A DNA stretch of 64,000 nucleotides. Origin: Candidatus Izemoplasma sp. (GTDB lineage: Bacteria > Bacillota_I > Bacilli_A > Izemoplasmatales > Izemoplasmataceae). Location: assembly GCA_007132465.1 (NCBI GenBank), contig SLOP01000024.1, positions 1-64,000 on the forward strand, read 5' to 3'. The position numbers and the translations under genes are program-made. The first letter of the stretch is position 1. The number at the start of each line of letters is the position of its first letter. Under the pieces are notes generated by a model. The model made no database searches and was not told the DNA's origin. It worked only from the letters and a program-made list of their open reading frames with translations. Below, piece after piece: positions 8,990 through 17,733 of the stretch.

Positions 8990-9811
8990 CTATCGGCCAA
9001 ATACTCCCGTGTTCATCAACGTCTCCAGTGTGCGCGCGACACCGTCCGATTCGTTGTCGGCTTCGGCGATGTCATCGGCGGCGGTTTTGGCGCGGTCGCT
9101 GCCGTTTGGCATGGCAACCCCGCGGCCAACATACTCAAGCATGGCCGCGTCGTTATCGTTGTCGCCAAACGCGAGCACGTGCTGCGGGTCGATGTCGAGC
9201 TGTTTAAGCAGCACGTTGAGGGCGCTGGCTTTGGATGTGGCCGGTGGCAGGACGTCGAGGAAGGCGTCTTGACTTCGAATGACGACGGCGTCGTGACGCT
9301 GTTCGTGTTGTCGATAGCTGCGCATGAACCGTTCGCAATCATCATCCAACATCAACAGCTTGTAGGCCTCGATGCCAATCAGTGTGGCGGTGTTCTCGTG
9401 TTCATGAATGCGAACTGGGCTTTCGGGATGCGCTTTATTCCATTCGCGATACACGTGAATCCGTTCGGTGTCATTGGTGTAAAAACCATCTTCGGTGTAG
9501 GTCGTAAAGCCGAGCCCATGCTTACGCGCGTGCGAAAGCATGTCGCGCTTGGCGGTCGTTGTTAGCGTGCGTCGATGATGGATGGTGCCGTCTTTATCTT
9601 TTATCAGTGCGCCGTTGTTTGTGATGAACGGAATCGTGACACCGAGTGTGTTGGCGTAAGGAAGCGTCAGTTCAAAAGCACGTCCCGTGGCCACACTAAA
9701 CAGCACGCCGCGATTGGCAAGGTTTCGCACCGTCTGAACCGTGCGTTCGGTGATGCGTTTGTCAGCGGTTAACGTGGTGTTGTCTAAATCGAGCACGACA
9801 AGTTGAATCAT
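8990..9811 (-). CDS. Cof-type HAD-superfamily phosphatase
   Basis: A 273-residue HAD hydrolase of the Cof class, probably dephosphorylating sugar phosphates or similar metabolites; the substrate cannot be read from sequence. Motif I is VVLDLDNTTLT near residues 5-15. The usual second Asp is present as DxD, although the normal Gly after it is replaced by Asn. Motif II is the Thr in SVATGRAF, and motifs III/IV are the late Lys region and AFGDNDNDAAML. The start has AAGGAG 6 bases upstream. It sits between tig and lon, behind a hairpin that may partly terminate tig transcripts. Confidence 0.88.
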   Translation of the reverse strand: MIQLVVLDLDNTTLTADKRITERTVQTVRNLANRGVLFSVATGRAFELTLPYANTLGVTIPFITNNGALIKDKDGTIHHRRTLTTTAKRDMLSHARKHGLGFTTYTEDGFYTNDTERIHVYREWNKAHPESPVRIHEHENTATLIGIEAYKLLMLDDDCERFMRSYRQHEQRHDAVVIRSQDAFLDVLPPATSKASALNVLLKQLDIDPQHVLAFGDNDNDAAMLEYVGRGVAMPNGSDRAKTAADDIAEADNESDGVARTLETLMNTGVFGR

Positions 9812-9823
9812 GGTTTGCTCCTT

Positions 9824-9850
9824 AAAAGGGGCACTTCCTCAGAAGTGCCC
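9824..9850 (-). terminator. Hairpin between tig and the HAD gene
   Basis: A 9-bp stem (GGGCACTTC with its complement) is followed on the minus strand by CTTTT. It starts a few bases after the tig stop; the T tract is short, so termination may be partial. Confidence 0.65.
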
Positions 9851-9856
9851 ACGGCG

Positions 9857-11143
9857 TTATGCGGTTTTTAAGTTGTCGACGAGGAAGTCGATGGTTTTGC
9901 GGATGATGATCTGTTGTTCAACCGCGCGATCATTTACTTGTGCTTTGATTTGTTCGACGTCCATGTTGTACTGTTTTGAAAGGTCTTCATACATTTTCTC
10001 AACGTCCTCTTGTTGGGCCTCGATGCCTTCCTTTTCAGCGATGGCCTCAAGAGTGAGGTTATAACGGATTGAGCGCTTAGCGTCGTCAAGGAGCTTCGCT
10101 TCAAACGTTTCCTTATCGGTGCCCGTCAGTTGCAAGTAGGTGTCGAAGTCGATGCCGTATTGTTGGGCTTGACGCTTGGTGTTATCGAGCATCCGGTTTT
10201 TTTCTTCTTCGATCATTTCCTGAGGCACGGTGATGGTGGCGTTGGATGCCGCCTTGTCAACGGCGAAGTCGACAACTTTGTTGCGGGATTGTTCTTCTTT
10301 TTGTTTGGTTAAGGTGGCTTTGGTGTCGGTCTTGAGTTGATCAACCGTCTCGATGCCCTCGCGATCCAAATCTTTCACAAAGTCGTCGCTGAGTTCCGGT
10401 GTCTCTTTCACTTTGATTTCGTGGAGTTTGGTTTTAAACGTGGCGTCTTTGCCTTTGAGATGTTCGGCTTGGTAGTCTTCGGGAAAACTGACGTTGACGT
10501 CGCGTTCCTCGCCGGGTTTCATGCCGAGCATTTGGTCTTCAAACCCGGGAATAAACTGTCCGCTGCCAATCTGCAGTTCGTGATTCTCAGCTTTTCCGCC
10601 TTCGAACGTTTCGCCATCGACAAAGCCTTCAAAATCGAAGACCGCGGTGTCGTTTTTCTCAAGGGCACCGTCTTCTTTAACAACGAGTTCGGCGTTTTGC
10701 CCAAGCAAGCGTTCGATTTCCGCGTCGATTTCTTCGTCGCTGACGTCCACGCTTTCTTCGTCGTATTCGAAGCCTTTGTACTCGCCCAGTTCCACGTCGG
10801 GTTTGACGGCGACAGTCGCTGTGTAAGTAAAGCCTTTGCCTTTTTCAACGTTGTTGATGTCGAGGTCGATTTTCGGTTGTGCCACGACCTCAAGGTCGTG
10901 CGCTTGCACGGCGTCAAAATAGGTTTCCTGAACCACGTGGTTCAAAGCTTCTTCGTAAAGCGTTTCAACGCCTTTATGTTGTTCGTACACTTTGCGTGTC
11001 ACTTTGCCTTTTCGGAAGCCTTTGATTTCAACGTCGTCTTTGATTTTGTCGAACGCGTGGTCGAGTCCGTGATCAAATTGCTCAGCGGTGACATCGATTT
11101 CGATGCGTACGCGTGAGTCTTGTAATGTGTCGATTTTAGCCAT
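9857..11143 (-). CDS. tig: Trigger factor (ribosome-associated chaperone and prolyl isomerase)
   Basis: Binds at the ribosome exit tunnel and helps nascent chains fold. The 428-residue length is normal. The N-terminal ribosome-binding domain contains the family signature GFRKGKVTRKVYEQ near residues 40-55. The FKBP-like isomerase domain follows around 160-245 (DTAVFDFEGFVDGETFEGGK, then PGFEDQMLGMKPGEE). The C-terminal helical chaperone arms run to the end. The start has GGAGGT 9 bases upstream and a clear promoter. First gene of the tig-HAD-lon-ysxC stretch, syntenic with Bacillus. Secure. Confidence 0.97.
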   Translation of the reverse strand: MAKIDTLQDSRVRIEIDVTAEQFDHGLDHAFDKIKDDVEIKGFRKGKVTRKVYEQHKGVETLYEEALNHVVQETYFDAVQAHDLEVVAQPKIDLDINNVEKGKGFTYTATVAVKPDVELGEYKGFEYDEESVDVSDEEIDAEIERLLGQNAELVVKEDGALEKNDTAVFDFEGFVDGETFEGGKAENHELQIGSGQFIPGFEDQMLGMKPGEERDVNVSFPEDYQAEHLKGKDATFKTKLHEIKVKETPELSDDFVKDLDREGIETVDQLKTDTKATLTKQKEEQSRNKVVDFAVDKAASNATITVPQEMIEEEKNRMLDNTKRQAQQYGIDFDTYLQLTGTDKETFEAKLLDDAKRSIRYNLTLEAIAEKEGIEAQQEDVEKMYEDLSKQYNMDVEQIKAQVNDRAVEQQIIIRKTIDFLVDNLKTA

Positions 11144-11177
11144 AGATATGGTTACCTCCTAAGATTAATCCTGTTTA

Positions 11178-11205
11178 ATTATAACATACTGACGGTGTTT
11201 GTAAA
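11178..11205 (-). promoter_or_regulatory. Promoter of tig
   Basis: Minus-strand TTTACA, a 16-base spacer and TATAAT, about 35 bases upstream of the tig start codon. Confidence 0.7.
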
Positions 11206-11232
11206 CAGGAACGCTAAAATTGCAAAATGGCG

Positions 11233-11269
11233 CTAAAAAGAACGAATCCGCGCCCGTTTTCGGCGCGGA
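11233..11269 (-). terminator. Terminator after the RNase J-Nudix unit
   Basis: A GC-rich hairpin (TCCGCG paired with CGCGGA, extended by CCG/CGG around TTTT) lies just after the Nudix stop. On the minus strand it is followed by a T-rich stretch ending TCTTTTTA. Confidence 0.75.
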
Positions 11270-11276
11270 CATTTGT

Positions 11277-11759
11277 TTACAAACTGTGCATCAAACCAAG
11301 CAGTTCACGCTGCATGATGGCGTCGGCGTGTAGATGGTCGGTGTCATGCGTGCTGAAGATTTCAAGCGCTGTTTCCAGTGGCACTATGATGGTTTTCATG
11401 CCGGCGTGCTTTTCTGCCTCAGCGCGGTGCACCTTGCCGGGCGGTCCATCGGTTTTGCATGCGAACATGTGGTGTTCCCACACAGAATCACGGAAGTGTT
11501 CACGAACGATGAGTGTGGGCCGAACGGCCTTGATGGCGTAACCCGTCTCTTCTTTTACTTCCCGACGCAACGCGGCTTCAGGGGTTTCACCGGGTTCAAT
11601 GCCACCGCCGGGCAACGTGTACAGGTTCCATGCGGTGTTGTGGATTAAGACCAGGTTTTCGTCATGTTTTAGCACGGCGCGAGCACCGCGTCTCGGCGTG
11701 AGATGGGCCACATCGTCTTTGTCGAGGTTGGCCTCGAAGAGTTCGATGACAAAACTCAT
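11277..11759 (-). CDS. Nudix hydrolase
   Basis: A 160-residue protein of the Nudix fold, which hydrolyses nucleoside diphosphates linked to another group. The Nudix box is complete: GGIEPGETPEAALRREVKEETGY around residues 51-73, with all the Glu residues that bind the metal. Substrate cannot be assigned; oxidised nucleotides or RNA-cap-like ends are possibilities. The start overlaps the last 4 bases of the upstream RNase J gene, so the two are translationally coupled. That pairing hints at an RNA or nucleotide clean-up role (inference). Confidence 0.88.
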   Translation of the reverse strand: MSFVIELFEANLDKDDVAHLTPRRGARAVLKHDENLVLIHNTAWNLYTLPGGGIEPGETPEAALRREVKEETGYAIKAVRPTLIVREHFRDSVWEHHMFACKTDGPPGKVHRAEAEKHAGMKTIIVPLETALEIFSTHDTDHLHADAIMQRELLGLMHSL

Positions 11760-13429
11760 TTCTGCGTGTCGATAAGCACCGGAATAACAATCGGTCGGCG
11801 CTTGGTTTCGTGGTATAAGAATCGGCTCACTTCATCGCGTAACGCCTCTTTAAAGCTTCGCCAATCCACGTAGCGGGCGTTGAACTGTTTGGTGGCGACG
11901 CGTTCGTAGACGGCTTTGACGTCTTGGATAAGCGCTTCGTTTTCTTTCATGAACACAAATCCCCGGCTGAGGACTTCGACCTCGCCAAGCGTGATTTTCT
12001 TTTTTGGGTCGACGTTGGCAATCACCATGAGCACACCGTCTTGGGATAAAATCTCACGGTCTTTTAGCACCGCTTCGCTGAGGTCGCCTTCAAGAATCCC
12101 ATCGACAAGCACATCACCGGTGGTGATTGAATACACGTGTGGACGCGGCGTGCCGTTTTCAAACTCGAGCACGTCGCCGTTATCCAAGACATGCATCCGT
12201 TCGGCGTCAAAGCCGATGGCGCGAACGATGGTTTTCATTGCAAAAAAGTGTCGATGTTCACCAATCACGGGCACGATGTGGTTAGGGTTAAGAATGTTAA
12301 TGAGCAGTTTAATGTCCTCGCTTGAGGCATGCGACGGCGGCAATGCGTCTTTATCAATTTTCACCAGGCTGATGTCATTTCGGTAAAGCACATCAAGCGT
12401 GCGTGCAGCGATTTTTTCGGTGCCCGGCACGGGCGGGGTCATGAGGATCACGGTGTCGCTTTCGTTAAGGTGAATAAGGCGGTCGAGTTTCCGCACCATG
12501 CGCTGCAACATATGAAACGGCTCATGCCGGTCGCCGGTGACCAGCACAAGGCTGTTTTCCAGTAGGTTCTTGTTTTTTTCATCGATGAACTTAAGCGTGA
12601 CGAGTTTTTCGTTAGGGATTTTAATGTATCCCAAGTTAATCGCAATGTCGACCATGCGTTGCGCACGGCGTCCGATGATGGCGATGGTGCGGTCGTATTT
12701 CACGGCGATATCAATGACTTTTTGAATGCGGAAAATGTCCGTTGAGAACGCCGAAACCACCACGCGTTTTTCCGCGTTAAAGAACGCTTTTTCAAGCGCT
12801 TGATCGAGTGAACGGCTGGTGTGCGAGTGACCGGGGCGTTCGCTGCCGAGCGATTCTGTCAACAGCGCCAACACTTTCTTGCCGGCGATGTCGGCGAGGC
12901 GTTCAAAACTCGTTTGGTAGGCAACGTCGACGTTTTGATCGAAAGTGTAATCGGGCGCGTAGACGATGGCGCCATCCTCGGTTTCAACGACGATGCCAAA
13001 GGATTCGGGTATCGAATGGGTGGTCTGGTAAAAATTGACGCGGACTTTCCCGAACGATAAGGTATCGGTTTTTTTCACCACGTGCAACGCAAAATCCTCG
13101 GGATTCATGCCTTGTTCTTGCAGCGCGTCTTTTAACAGCGCGATGGTAAAGTTCGATCCGTACACCGGAGCGTTGACCGCACGTAAAAGCGCCGGTACAG
13201 CACCGATATGGTCTTCGTGACCGTGGCTTAAAAAGATGCCGCGGATGGCTTGATGACGTTTTTTTACATAAGAAAAGTCAGGCAAAATAGCGTCCACGCC
13301 GTACAGTTCTTGGCTCGGATACTTCAGCCCGGCATCGAGGATGAAAAGGCCTCCATCGATTTCGACGCAGTACATGTTCTTCCCGTCTTCACCCAGACCT
13401 CCAAGCGCGAATAGTTTAATATGTGCCAT
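11756..13429 (-). CDS. rnjA: Ribonuclease J
   Basis: A metallo-beta-lactamase / beta-CASP nuclease with 5'-exonuclease and endonuclease activity, central to mRNA decay and rRNA maturation in Gram-positives. It is 557 residues, the typical size. The metal motif is SHGHEDHIGAVP near residue 70, followed by the beta-CASP domain in the middle. The region containing ASGHAS-like PPSHASSED lies near 360, and a C-terminal dimerisation domain follows. AAAGGAGG precedes the ATG. A single RNase J gene is seen in this window; whether it is the J1 or J2 type is uncertain, but the intact HxHxDH motif favours the active J1. Confidence 0.95.
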   Translation of the reverse strand: MAHIKLFALGGLGEDGKNMYCVEIDGGLFILDAGLKYPSQELYGVDAILPDFSYVKKRHQAIRGIFLSHGHEDHIGAVPALLRAVNAPVYGSNFTIALLKDALQEQGMNPEDFALHVVKKTDTLSFGKVRVNFYQTTHSIPESFGIVVETEDGAIVYAPDYTFDQNVDVAYQTSFERLADIAGKKVLALLTESLGSERPGHSHTSRSLDQALEKAFFNAEKRVVVSAFSTDIFRIQKVIDIAVKYDRTIAIIGRRAQRMVDIAINLGYIKIPNEKLVTLKFIDEKNKNLLENSLVLVTGDRHEPFHMLQRMVRKLDRLIHLNESDTVILMTPPVPGTEKIAARTLDVLYRNDISLVKIDKDALPPSHASSEDIKLLINILNPNHIVPVIGEHRHFFAMKTIVRAIGFDAERMHVLDNGDVLEFENGTPRPHVYSITTGDVLVDGILEGDLSEAVLKDREILSQDGVLMVIANVDPKKKITLGEVEVLSRGFVFMKENEALIQDVKAVYERVATKQFNARYVDWRSFKEALRDEVSRFLYHETKRRPIVIPVLIDTQK

Positions 13430-13455
13430 GTGTGTTCCTCCTTTATATCGAACCC

Positions 13456-13464
13456 ATTATATCA
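13456..13464 (-). promoter_or_regulatory. Extended -10 promoter of rnjA
   Basis: Minus-strand TGATATAAT (extended -10), 27 bases upstream of the rnjA start; no convincing -35 box is present. Confidence 0.45.
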
Positions 13465-13538
13465 TATGGGAAGGCATTCGACGATTTTTTTCTCGCTCAA
13501 GTTCTTCCTCATGTGATAGACTGGATGTAGGTGATACG

Positions 13539-14117
13539 ATGATTAAATACCCAACCAAAAAGGGCGATTACGCCCGGCCAAGCGTCGGCGTGAAAAACCG
13601 AGGCATGGCCTTAGAGAAATTGATTGATGAGTCGAATGCCCACTATTTACGTGAAGGGCACGCCGTCATTCATAAAAAACCCACGCCCGTGCAAATTGTG
13701 CGGGTCGATTATCCAGCGCGGGAGAAAGCTAAAATCGTCGAAGCGTACTATAAGATTCCATCGACCACCGACTATAACGGAGTTTACCGTGGAGTCTACA
13801 TCGATTTTGACGTCAAAGAAACCCGCAACAAAACCGCGTTTCCCATCAACAACGTGCACGCTCATCAGATCGATCATCTCAAGGCCGTGGATGCGCAAGG
13901 TGGCGTGGCGTTTTTGTTGATTCGTTTCGTCCATCACGGCACGGTGCATCTGCTTCCTTACCAGGCGTTAAAGACGTTTGTGGCGCGTGCTGAAACAGGT
14001 CGAAAATCAATCGCTTATGATGAACTGAAACAAGAAGGCATCGCCATTGATGTGGGGTACCGACCGGCGGTTGATTACTTGCGAGCCGTGGACGCACTCC
14101 TAAAAGGAAGGCCTTAA
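13539..14117 (+). CDS. recU: Holliday junction resolvase RecU
   Basis: The Gram-positive enzyme that cleaves four-way DNA junctions during recombination and repair, acting after RuvAB branch migration. I choose the ATG at 13539 (192 residues): the frame is open further upstream, but the extra residues are low-complexity antisense of rnjA. The conserved start region KNRGMALEKLID is present, followed by the catalytic core STTDYNGVYRG and the metal-binding FDVKET. Gln and His residues around HAHQIDHLKAV match the family. It is divergent from rnjA and ends at a two-way terminator. ruvB lies about 32 kb away. Confidence 0.94.
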   Translation: MIKYPTKKGDYARPSVGVKNRGMALEKLIDESNAHYLREGHAVIHKKPTPVQIVRVDYPAREKAKIVEAYYKIPSTTDYNGVYRGVYIDFDVKETRNKTAFPINNVHAHQIDHLKAVDAQGGVAFLLIRFVHHGTVHLLPYQALKTFVARAETGRKSIAYDELKQEGIAIDVGYRPAVDYLRAVDALLKGRP

Positions 14118-14143
14118 GGCACACAACCGATTCATGATGCGTG

Positions 14144-14170
14144 AAAAAAGCGTCCGTGGACGCTTTTTTT
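14144..14170. terminator. Bidirectional terminator between recU and glgC
   Basis: A stem GCGTCC/GGACGC with AAAAAA on the left and TTTTTTT on the right, so it can serve recU on the plus strand and glgC on the minus strand. Confidence 0.85.
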
Positions 14171-15398
14171 ATCGCAAGGTGCTGCCGCTTGGAATCATTT
14201 TCTCTTTAATCGTGACCCCGGGGCTGATGCGGCAGTTGCGTTCGATGGTCGTGCCATCGGGTATGGTGATGCCTTTGCCCACCACATTGATGCCGCTTTC
14301 AAGTAAGTCGGGTTTTTCCTTGTTTGGGGTGTAATCATTGCCGTGACCGAGTTTCACGTTAAAACCAACGACGACCTTCTTGTCCAAAATGGCGCGATCA
14401 ACCGTCGCACCGGGCATGATTTCACAGTCGTTTAAAATGACGCTGTCTTTGACTTTGGCGCCCGGATGTACGATGACACCGGGGCTTAACACTGAGCGTT
14501 CAACGTCACCGGCGATGATGCAGCCATTGGCAATCAGGGCTTGACTAATCTTGGCCTTAGAACCGATTTTAACCGCAGGCATTTCAACGCTGCGCGTGTA
14601 GATGCGCCAATGACGATCATACATGTCTAACGGGATTTTGTCGACGGTGGCGGTGAGTTCGAGGTTGGCTTCGAGGTACGCGTCGTAGGTGCCGACGTCT
14701 TTCCAATAGTCGTTGAAGACATGGGCGTAGATTGATGCGTCCTTTGAAAGCAAATAAGGAATGACGTGCTTGCCAAAATCGAGGTCTTCTTGTTCCAGTG
14801 TGGTGATCGCATCGAGGAGGACGTGTTTGTCGAAAACATAAATGCCCATCGAGGCGAGGTTGCTGTCGGCGTCGGTGGGTTTTTCGCTAAACTTTGTGAT
14901 GCGCGTGTCCTCGTCGGTCGACAAAATGCCAAAGCGATGCGTGTCTTCCCACGGCACGGGCTGCACGGCGATGGTGAGCGCGGCGCCAGTAGTCTTGTGA
15001 TGCGCAAGCATCTTTTGGTAGTTCATTTTATAAACGTGGTCGCCCGACAATATCAGCACCGTGTCCGCGGTTGAGCGTTGCATGTATTGGATGTTTTGGC
15101 GAACGGCATCGGCGGTGCCGTGGTACCATTCCTTGTAAGGTTGAAGCAACGTCAATCGCGAGTCGCGTCGGTCAAAATCCCACGGTTTGCCTGTGCCGAT
15201 GTGCTCATTAAGTGACAAGGGCAAGTACTGGGTTAAAATCGCAATGTCGTAGATGCCGGAATTTGACAGGTTGCTTAGGGTGAAATCAATGATGCGGTAC
15301 TTCCCGGCAAAAGGCACCGCCGGTTTGACGCGGTGTTCAGAAAGCAAATCGAGCCGCGAGCCGCGTCCGCCCGCTAAAATAAGTGCCAATGTGTGCAT
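14169..15398 (-). CDS. glgC: Glucose-1-phosphate adenylyltransferase (ADP-glucose pyrophosphorylase)
   Basis: Makes ADP-glucose from ATP and glucose-1-phosphate for glycogen synthesis. I place the start at 15398 (409 residues), preceded by GGAGG and 1 base after the glgA stop; upstream codons only re-read glgA. The nucleotide-binding motif is LILAGGRGSRL, followed by the FAGKYRIIDFTLSN block, GTADAVRQN and the catalytic Asp in SGDHVYKMNY. The C-terminal third has the left-handed beta-helix repeats of the family. These intact motifs favour GlgC rather than the regulatory GlgD. No glgB or glgP is in the window. Confidence 0.93.
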   Translation of the reverse strand: MHTLALILAGGRGSRLDLLSEHRVKPAVPFAGKYRIIDFTLSNLSNSGIYDIAILTQYLPLSLNEHIGTGKPWDFDRRDSRLTLLQPYKEWYHGTADAVRQNIQYMQRSTADTVLILSGDHVYKMNYQKMLAHHKTTGAALTIAVQPVPWEDTHRFGILSTDEDTRITKFSEKPTDADSNLASMGIYVFDKHVLLDAITTLEQEDLDFGKHVIPYLLSKDASIYAHVFNDYWKDVGTYDAYLEANLELTATVDKIPLDMYDRHWRIYTRSVEMPAVKIGSKAKISQALIANGCIIAGDVERSVLSPGVIVHPGAKVKDSVILNDCEIMPGATVDRAILDKKVVVGFNVKLGHGNDYTPNKEKPDLLESGINVVGKGITIPDGTTIERNCRISPGVTIKEKMIPSGSTLR

Positions 15399-15399
15399 G

Positions 15400-16824
15400 T
15401 CATGCCTCCAATATGTCGTGATATAGTCGAACGTAACGCATGGCGCTACGGTCCCAGCCAAAATCTTCTTTCATCACCCGACGGATAAGCTGCCGGTGAC
15501 GCTTGGTGTCACGATACAGCGCAAGCGCGTGTTGGAGTACGCTAGAAAGCGCCTCAGGGGTGTAATCAAAGAAACTGAACCCTGTGCCGTCATGGGTGTA
15601 TTTGTTGTAGGGGAGCACCGAATCCTTGAGACCGCCAGTCTCATGGACAATGGGCAAGGTGCCATAACGCATCGCAATCAGTTGTGCCAGACCGCACGGC
15701 TCTGTGCGTGATGGCATCAAGAAAAAGTCCGAAGCGGCGTATATTTGTCTGGCAAGGGCATCGCTGTAACCAAAATGCACGGCAACGCGGCTTGGGTAGT
15801 GACGGCTCAAGGCATCGAAATAGCCCTCGATGTCAGCCTCGCCGCTGCCAAGCAACACAAAACGTAGGTGGCGGTTTTCCAGAAACTTCTCGAGCACCCC
15901 TTCGACGATGGGGAATCCTTTTGCTTCGGTGAGGCGGCTGACCACGCCAATCAATGGCGTGTCTTCTTCGACAAGGTTAAAAGCGTCGATCAGCGTTTGT
16001 TTGTTTTCACGCTTACCTTGAACGTAGTTGTTTAACCCATAGTTATGCGCGATATCCGAATCACGACGCGGGTCGAACTGTTCGGGGTCGATGCCGTTCA
16101 TGATGCCGATGAAATCGCGGCGGCGCACGTTGAGCACGGTGTGCATGCCCTCGGCGTAGGCCTCATGCATCAGCTCTTCAGCGTAGGTTTTGGACACCGT
16201 GGTAACTCGGTCAGCCGTGGCGATGCCGGTTTTCAAGAAGTTGACGTGACCATCAAACATCAGTCGTGCGTCTTCAGGGGCATTGAGGTAAGGTAGCACG
16301 CCTGTGTCAAAATGTCCTTGATAGGCAATGTTGTGGATGGTGAAGACGGTTTTTACGCTCGCAAAGGCGAGATTGGTTTGGTATTGGGTGTCCAGATAAA
16401 AGGGGATGAGACCGGTTTGCCAGTCGTGGAGATGCAAAATGTCCGGATAGATTTTTCGCTTGTCGATGGTGGCGAGGACTGCTTGATTAAAATAGCCGTA
16501 GCGTTCACCATCGTCGTAATGACCATACAACGTGTCTCGGGCCCCAAAATAATAATCGTTGTCAATCAAGGTGATTTTCACCTTGCCGTGCGTCAGTTGA
16601 TACACACCGACATACTCTTGTTTAGTGTGAATTGGTATCTCAAACGCTTCGAGGAACGTCGCTTGATCAAGGTACTGGCGTTTAATGGTTCGGTGCATCG
16701 GTAAAATCAATTCGACATCAAGCCCACGTTTGGCCAACGCTTGAGGCAAACTGCCGAGCACGTCGGCGAGGCCGCCGGTTTTGGCAAACGGGGTCGCTTC
16801 GCTTCCAACAAACACGATGCGCAT
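15400..16824 (-). CDS. glgA: Glycogen synthase (ADP-glucose)
   Basis: Family GT5 glycosyltransferase that extends alpha-1,4-glucan from ADP-glucose in the cytosol. I choose the ATG at 16824 (474 residues), with GGGAGG upstream; it starts MRIVFVGSEATPFAKTGG, the normal GlgA N-terminus. The substrate motif KTGGLADV is near residue 15, the HNIAYQG stretch is in the middle, and the C-terminal catalytic block PSRTEPCGLAQL is present. Operon order is glgA then glgC, touching ends. Secure. Confidence 0.95.
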   Translation of the reverse strand: MRIVFVGSEATPFAKTGGLADVLGSLPQALAKRGLDVELILPMHRTIKRQYLDQATFLEAFEIPIHTKQEYVGVYQLTHGKVKITLIDNDYYFGARDTLYGHYDDGERYGYFNQAVLATIDKRKIYPDILHLHDWQTGLIPFYLDTQYQTNLAFASVKTVFTIHNIAYQGHFDTGVLPYLNAPEDARLMFDGHVNFLKTGIATADRVTTVSKTYAEELMHEAYAEGMHTVLNVRRRDFIGIMNGIDPEQFDPRRDSDIAHNYGLNNYVQGKRENKQTLIDAFNLVEEDTPLIGVVSRLTEAKGFPIVEGVLEKFLENRHLRFVLLGSGEADIEGYFDALSRHYPSRVAVHFGYSDALARQIYAASDFFLMPSRTEPCGLAQLIAMRYGTLPIVHETGGLKDSVLPYNKYTHDGTGFSFFDYTPEALSSVLQHALALYRDTKRHRQLIRRVMKEDFGWDRSAMRYVRLYHDILEA

Positions 16825-16851
16825 CACAAACACCTCCCTTGGTATAGTTTC

Positions 16852-16857
16852 ATTATA
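16852..16857 (-). promoter_or_regulatory. Putative -10 box of glgA-glgC
   Basis: A perfect TATAAT on the minus strand, about 28 bases upstream of the glgA start; the -35 region is weak. Confidence 0.35.
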
Positions 16858-16883
16858 CACCATTTTCGGCGCAGCACGCACAA

Positions 16884-16906
16884 AGAAAAAGCCGCCCGAG
16901 GGCGGC
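16884..16906 (-). terminator. Terminator after thiT
   Basis: Stem GCCGCC/GGCGGC followed on the minus strand by TTTTTCTTT, about 25 bases after the thiT stop. Confidence 0.85.
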
Positions 16907-16929
16907 CGTGTCGACAAACAGGGAAGCAA

Positions 16930-17520
16930 CTAGAAAAGATTGCGGTTGAGCAGTTCTTCGGTAAGCATCGGTTTTAGGCGTTTCCAAATCCAGACAATGA
17001 TGATGGCACTTAAGACGATTGAGGGCACCATGTACCAAGCATTATAGGTCAAGGAATACAGCCACACTGGCGTTCCCTCAGGGGCGAACTCGCCATAAAA
17101 CAACACTCCCGAGGCATAGTGCGACATAAACTGCAAGAGGCCGACGACGATGACCGACACGACAAACGGTGTGGTCTTGTTGCGACCAAGCCACAGGAAA
17201 AACAGCGCGCTCAATCCCCAAACGCCCGCGGGAATGAAGTAATCGAGGAAAATCGATGCCCAATGCACAGCATAGAATCCGGCCAAGATGGCGTTGAGAA
17301 GGCCAAAGGCCAACCCGGCGCCGATGCCTGCAAGCAAGCCCCGACGGTAAGCCAACACGATAATCGGCACCATGGATACGCTCACTGAACCGCCCTGGGG
17401 CATCGATGGAAAGATTTTGGAAATGACTTCAAGGACAAACGCAAACGCCACGAATATTGCGATTTCGGTCATCGCGCGGGTCCGCTCGTTTTGCGGGTTA
17501 ACACGGGTGGTGTCACTCAC
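16930..17520 (-). CDS. thiT: Thiamine-binding S component of an ECF transporter
   Basis: A membrane protein that binds thiamine and works with a shared ECF energising module, which is not in this window. I choose the GTG at 17520 (196 residues) because AAGGAG lies 7 bases upstream; an upstream TTG in the same frame would fall inside the riboswitch terminator. Six hydrophobic segments are visible. The conserved ThiT features include EVISKIFPSMPQGGSVS, the Arg-rich YRRGLLAG and the aromatic HWASIFLDY and YNAWYMVPS stretches that line the thiamine pocket. A TPP riboswitch upstream confirms the substrate. Confidence 0.93.
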   Translation of the reverse strand: MSDTTRVNPQNERTRAMTEIAIFVAFAFVLEVISKIFPSMPQGGSVSVSMVPIIVLAYRRGLLAGIGAGLAFGLLNAILAGFYAVHWASIFLDYFIPAGVWGLSALFFLWLGRNKTTPFVVSVIVVGLLQFMSHYASGVLFYGEFAPEGTPVWLYSLTYNAWYMVPSIVLSAIIIVWIWKRLKPMLTEELLNRNLF

Positions 17521-17535
17521 GGTATCACTCCTTAA

Positions 17536-17568
17536 AAGAAAAAGTTTTGTCCCGATCAGAGACAAAAC
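17536..17568 (-). terminator. Expression-platform terminator of the TPP riboswitch
   Basis: Stem GTTTTGTC/GGACAAAAC followed on the minus strand by TTTTTCTTTT, directly upstream of the thiT ribosome binding site. TPP binding to the aptamer should promote this hairpin and stop transcription. Confidence 0.85.
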
Positions 17569-17581
17569 CTGCGTGAAAAAA

Positions 17582-17667
17582 CGTTCCTACGCTGGCATTA
17601 CCCAGATCAGGTCGGGTCTATTCTCGTATCAAGAATATTCTCAGCCCGGTTCTCCGAGCTCCCCTGT
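17582..17667 (-). promoter_or_regulatory. TPP riboswitch (THI element)
   Basis: On the minus strand the aptamer shows GGGGAGCTC, GGGCTGAGA, then GACCTGATCTGGGTAATG and CCAGCGTAGGAACG. These are the hallmark conserved blocks of the thiamine pyrophosphate riboswitch, in the right order. It controls thiT through the terminator just downstream. Confidence 0.97.
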
Positions 17668-17683
17668 TTTGTTCGACAATCGT

Positions 17684-17711
17684 ATTATACCAGATACCAA
17701 GGAAATCGCAA
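17684..17711 (-). promoter_or_regulatory. Promoter of the TPP riboswitch-thiT transcript
   Basis: Minus-strand TTGCGA, a 16-base spacer and TATAAT with an extended TGG element, ending about 17 bases before the aptamer. Confidence 0.75.
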
Positions 17712-17733
17712 GCGAAACCCTTAGCGGTTTTTA

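Noticed and set aside
13341-13538. Longer N-terminus of RecU
   Set aside because: The added residues are antisense of rnjA and low in complexity; the ATG at 13539 begins the known family start.
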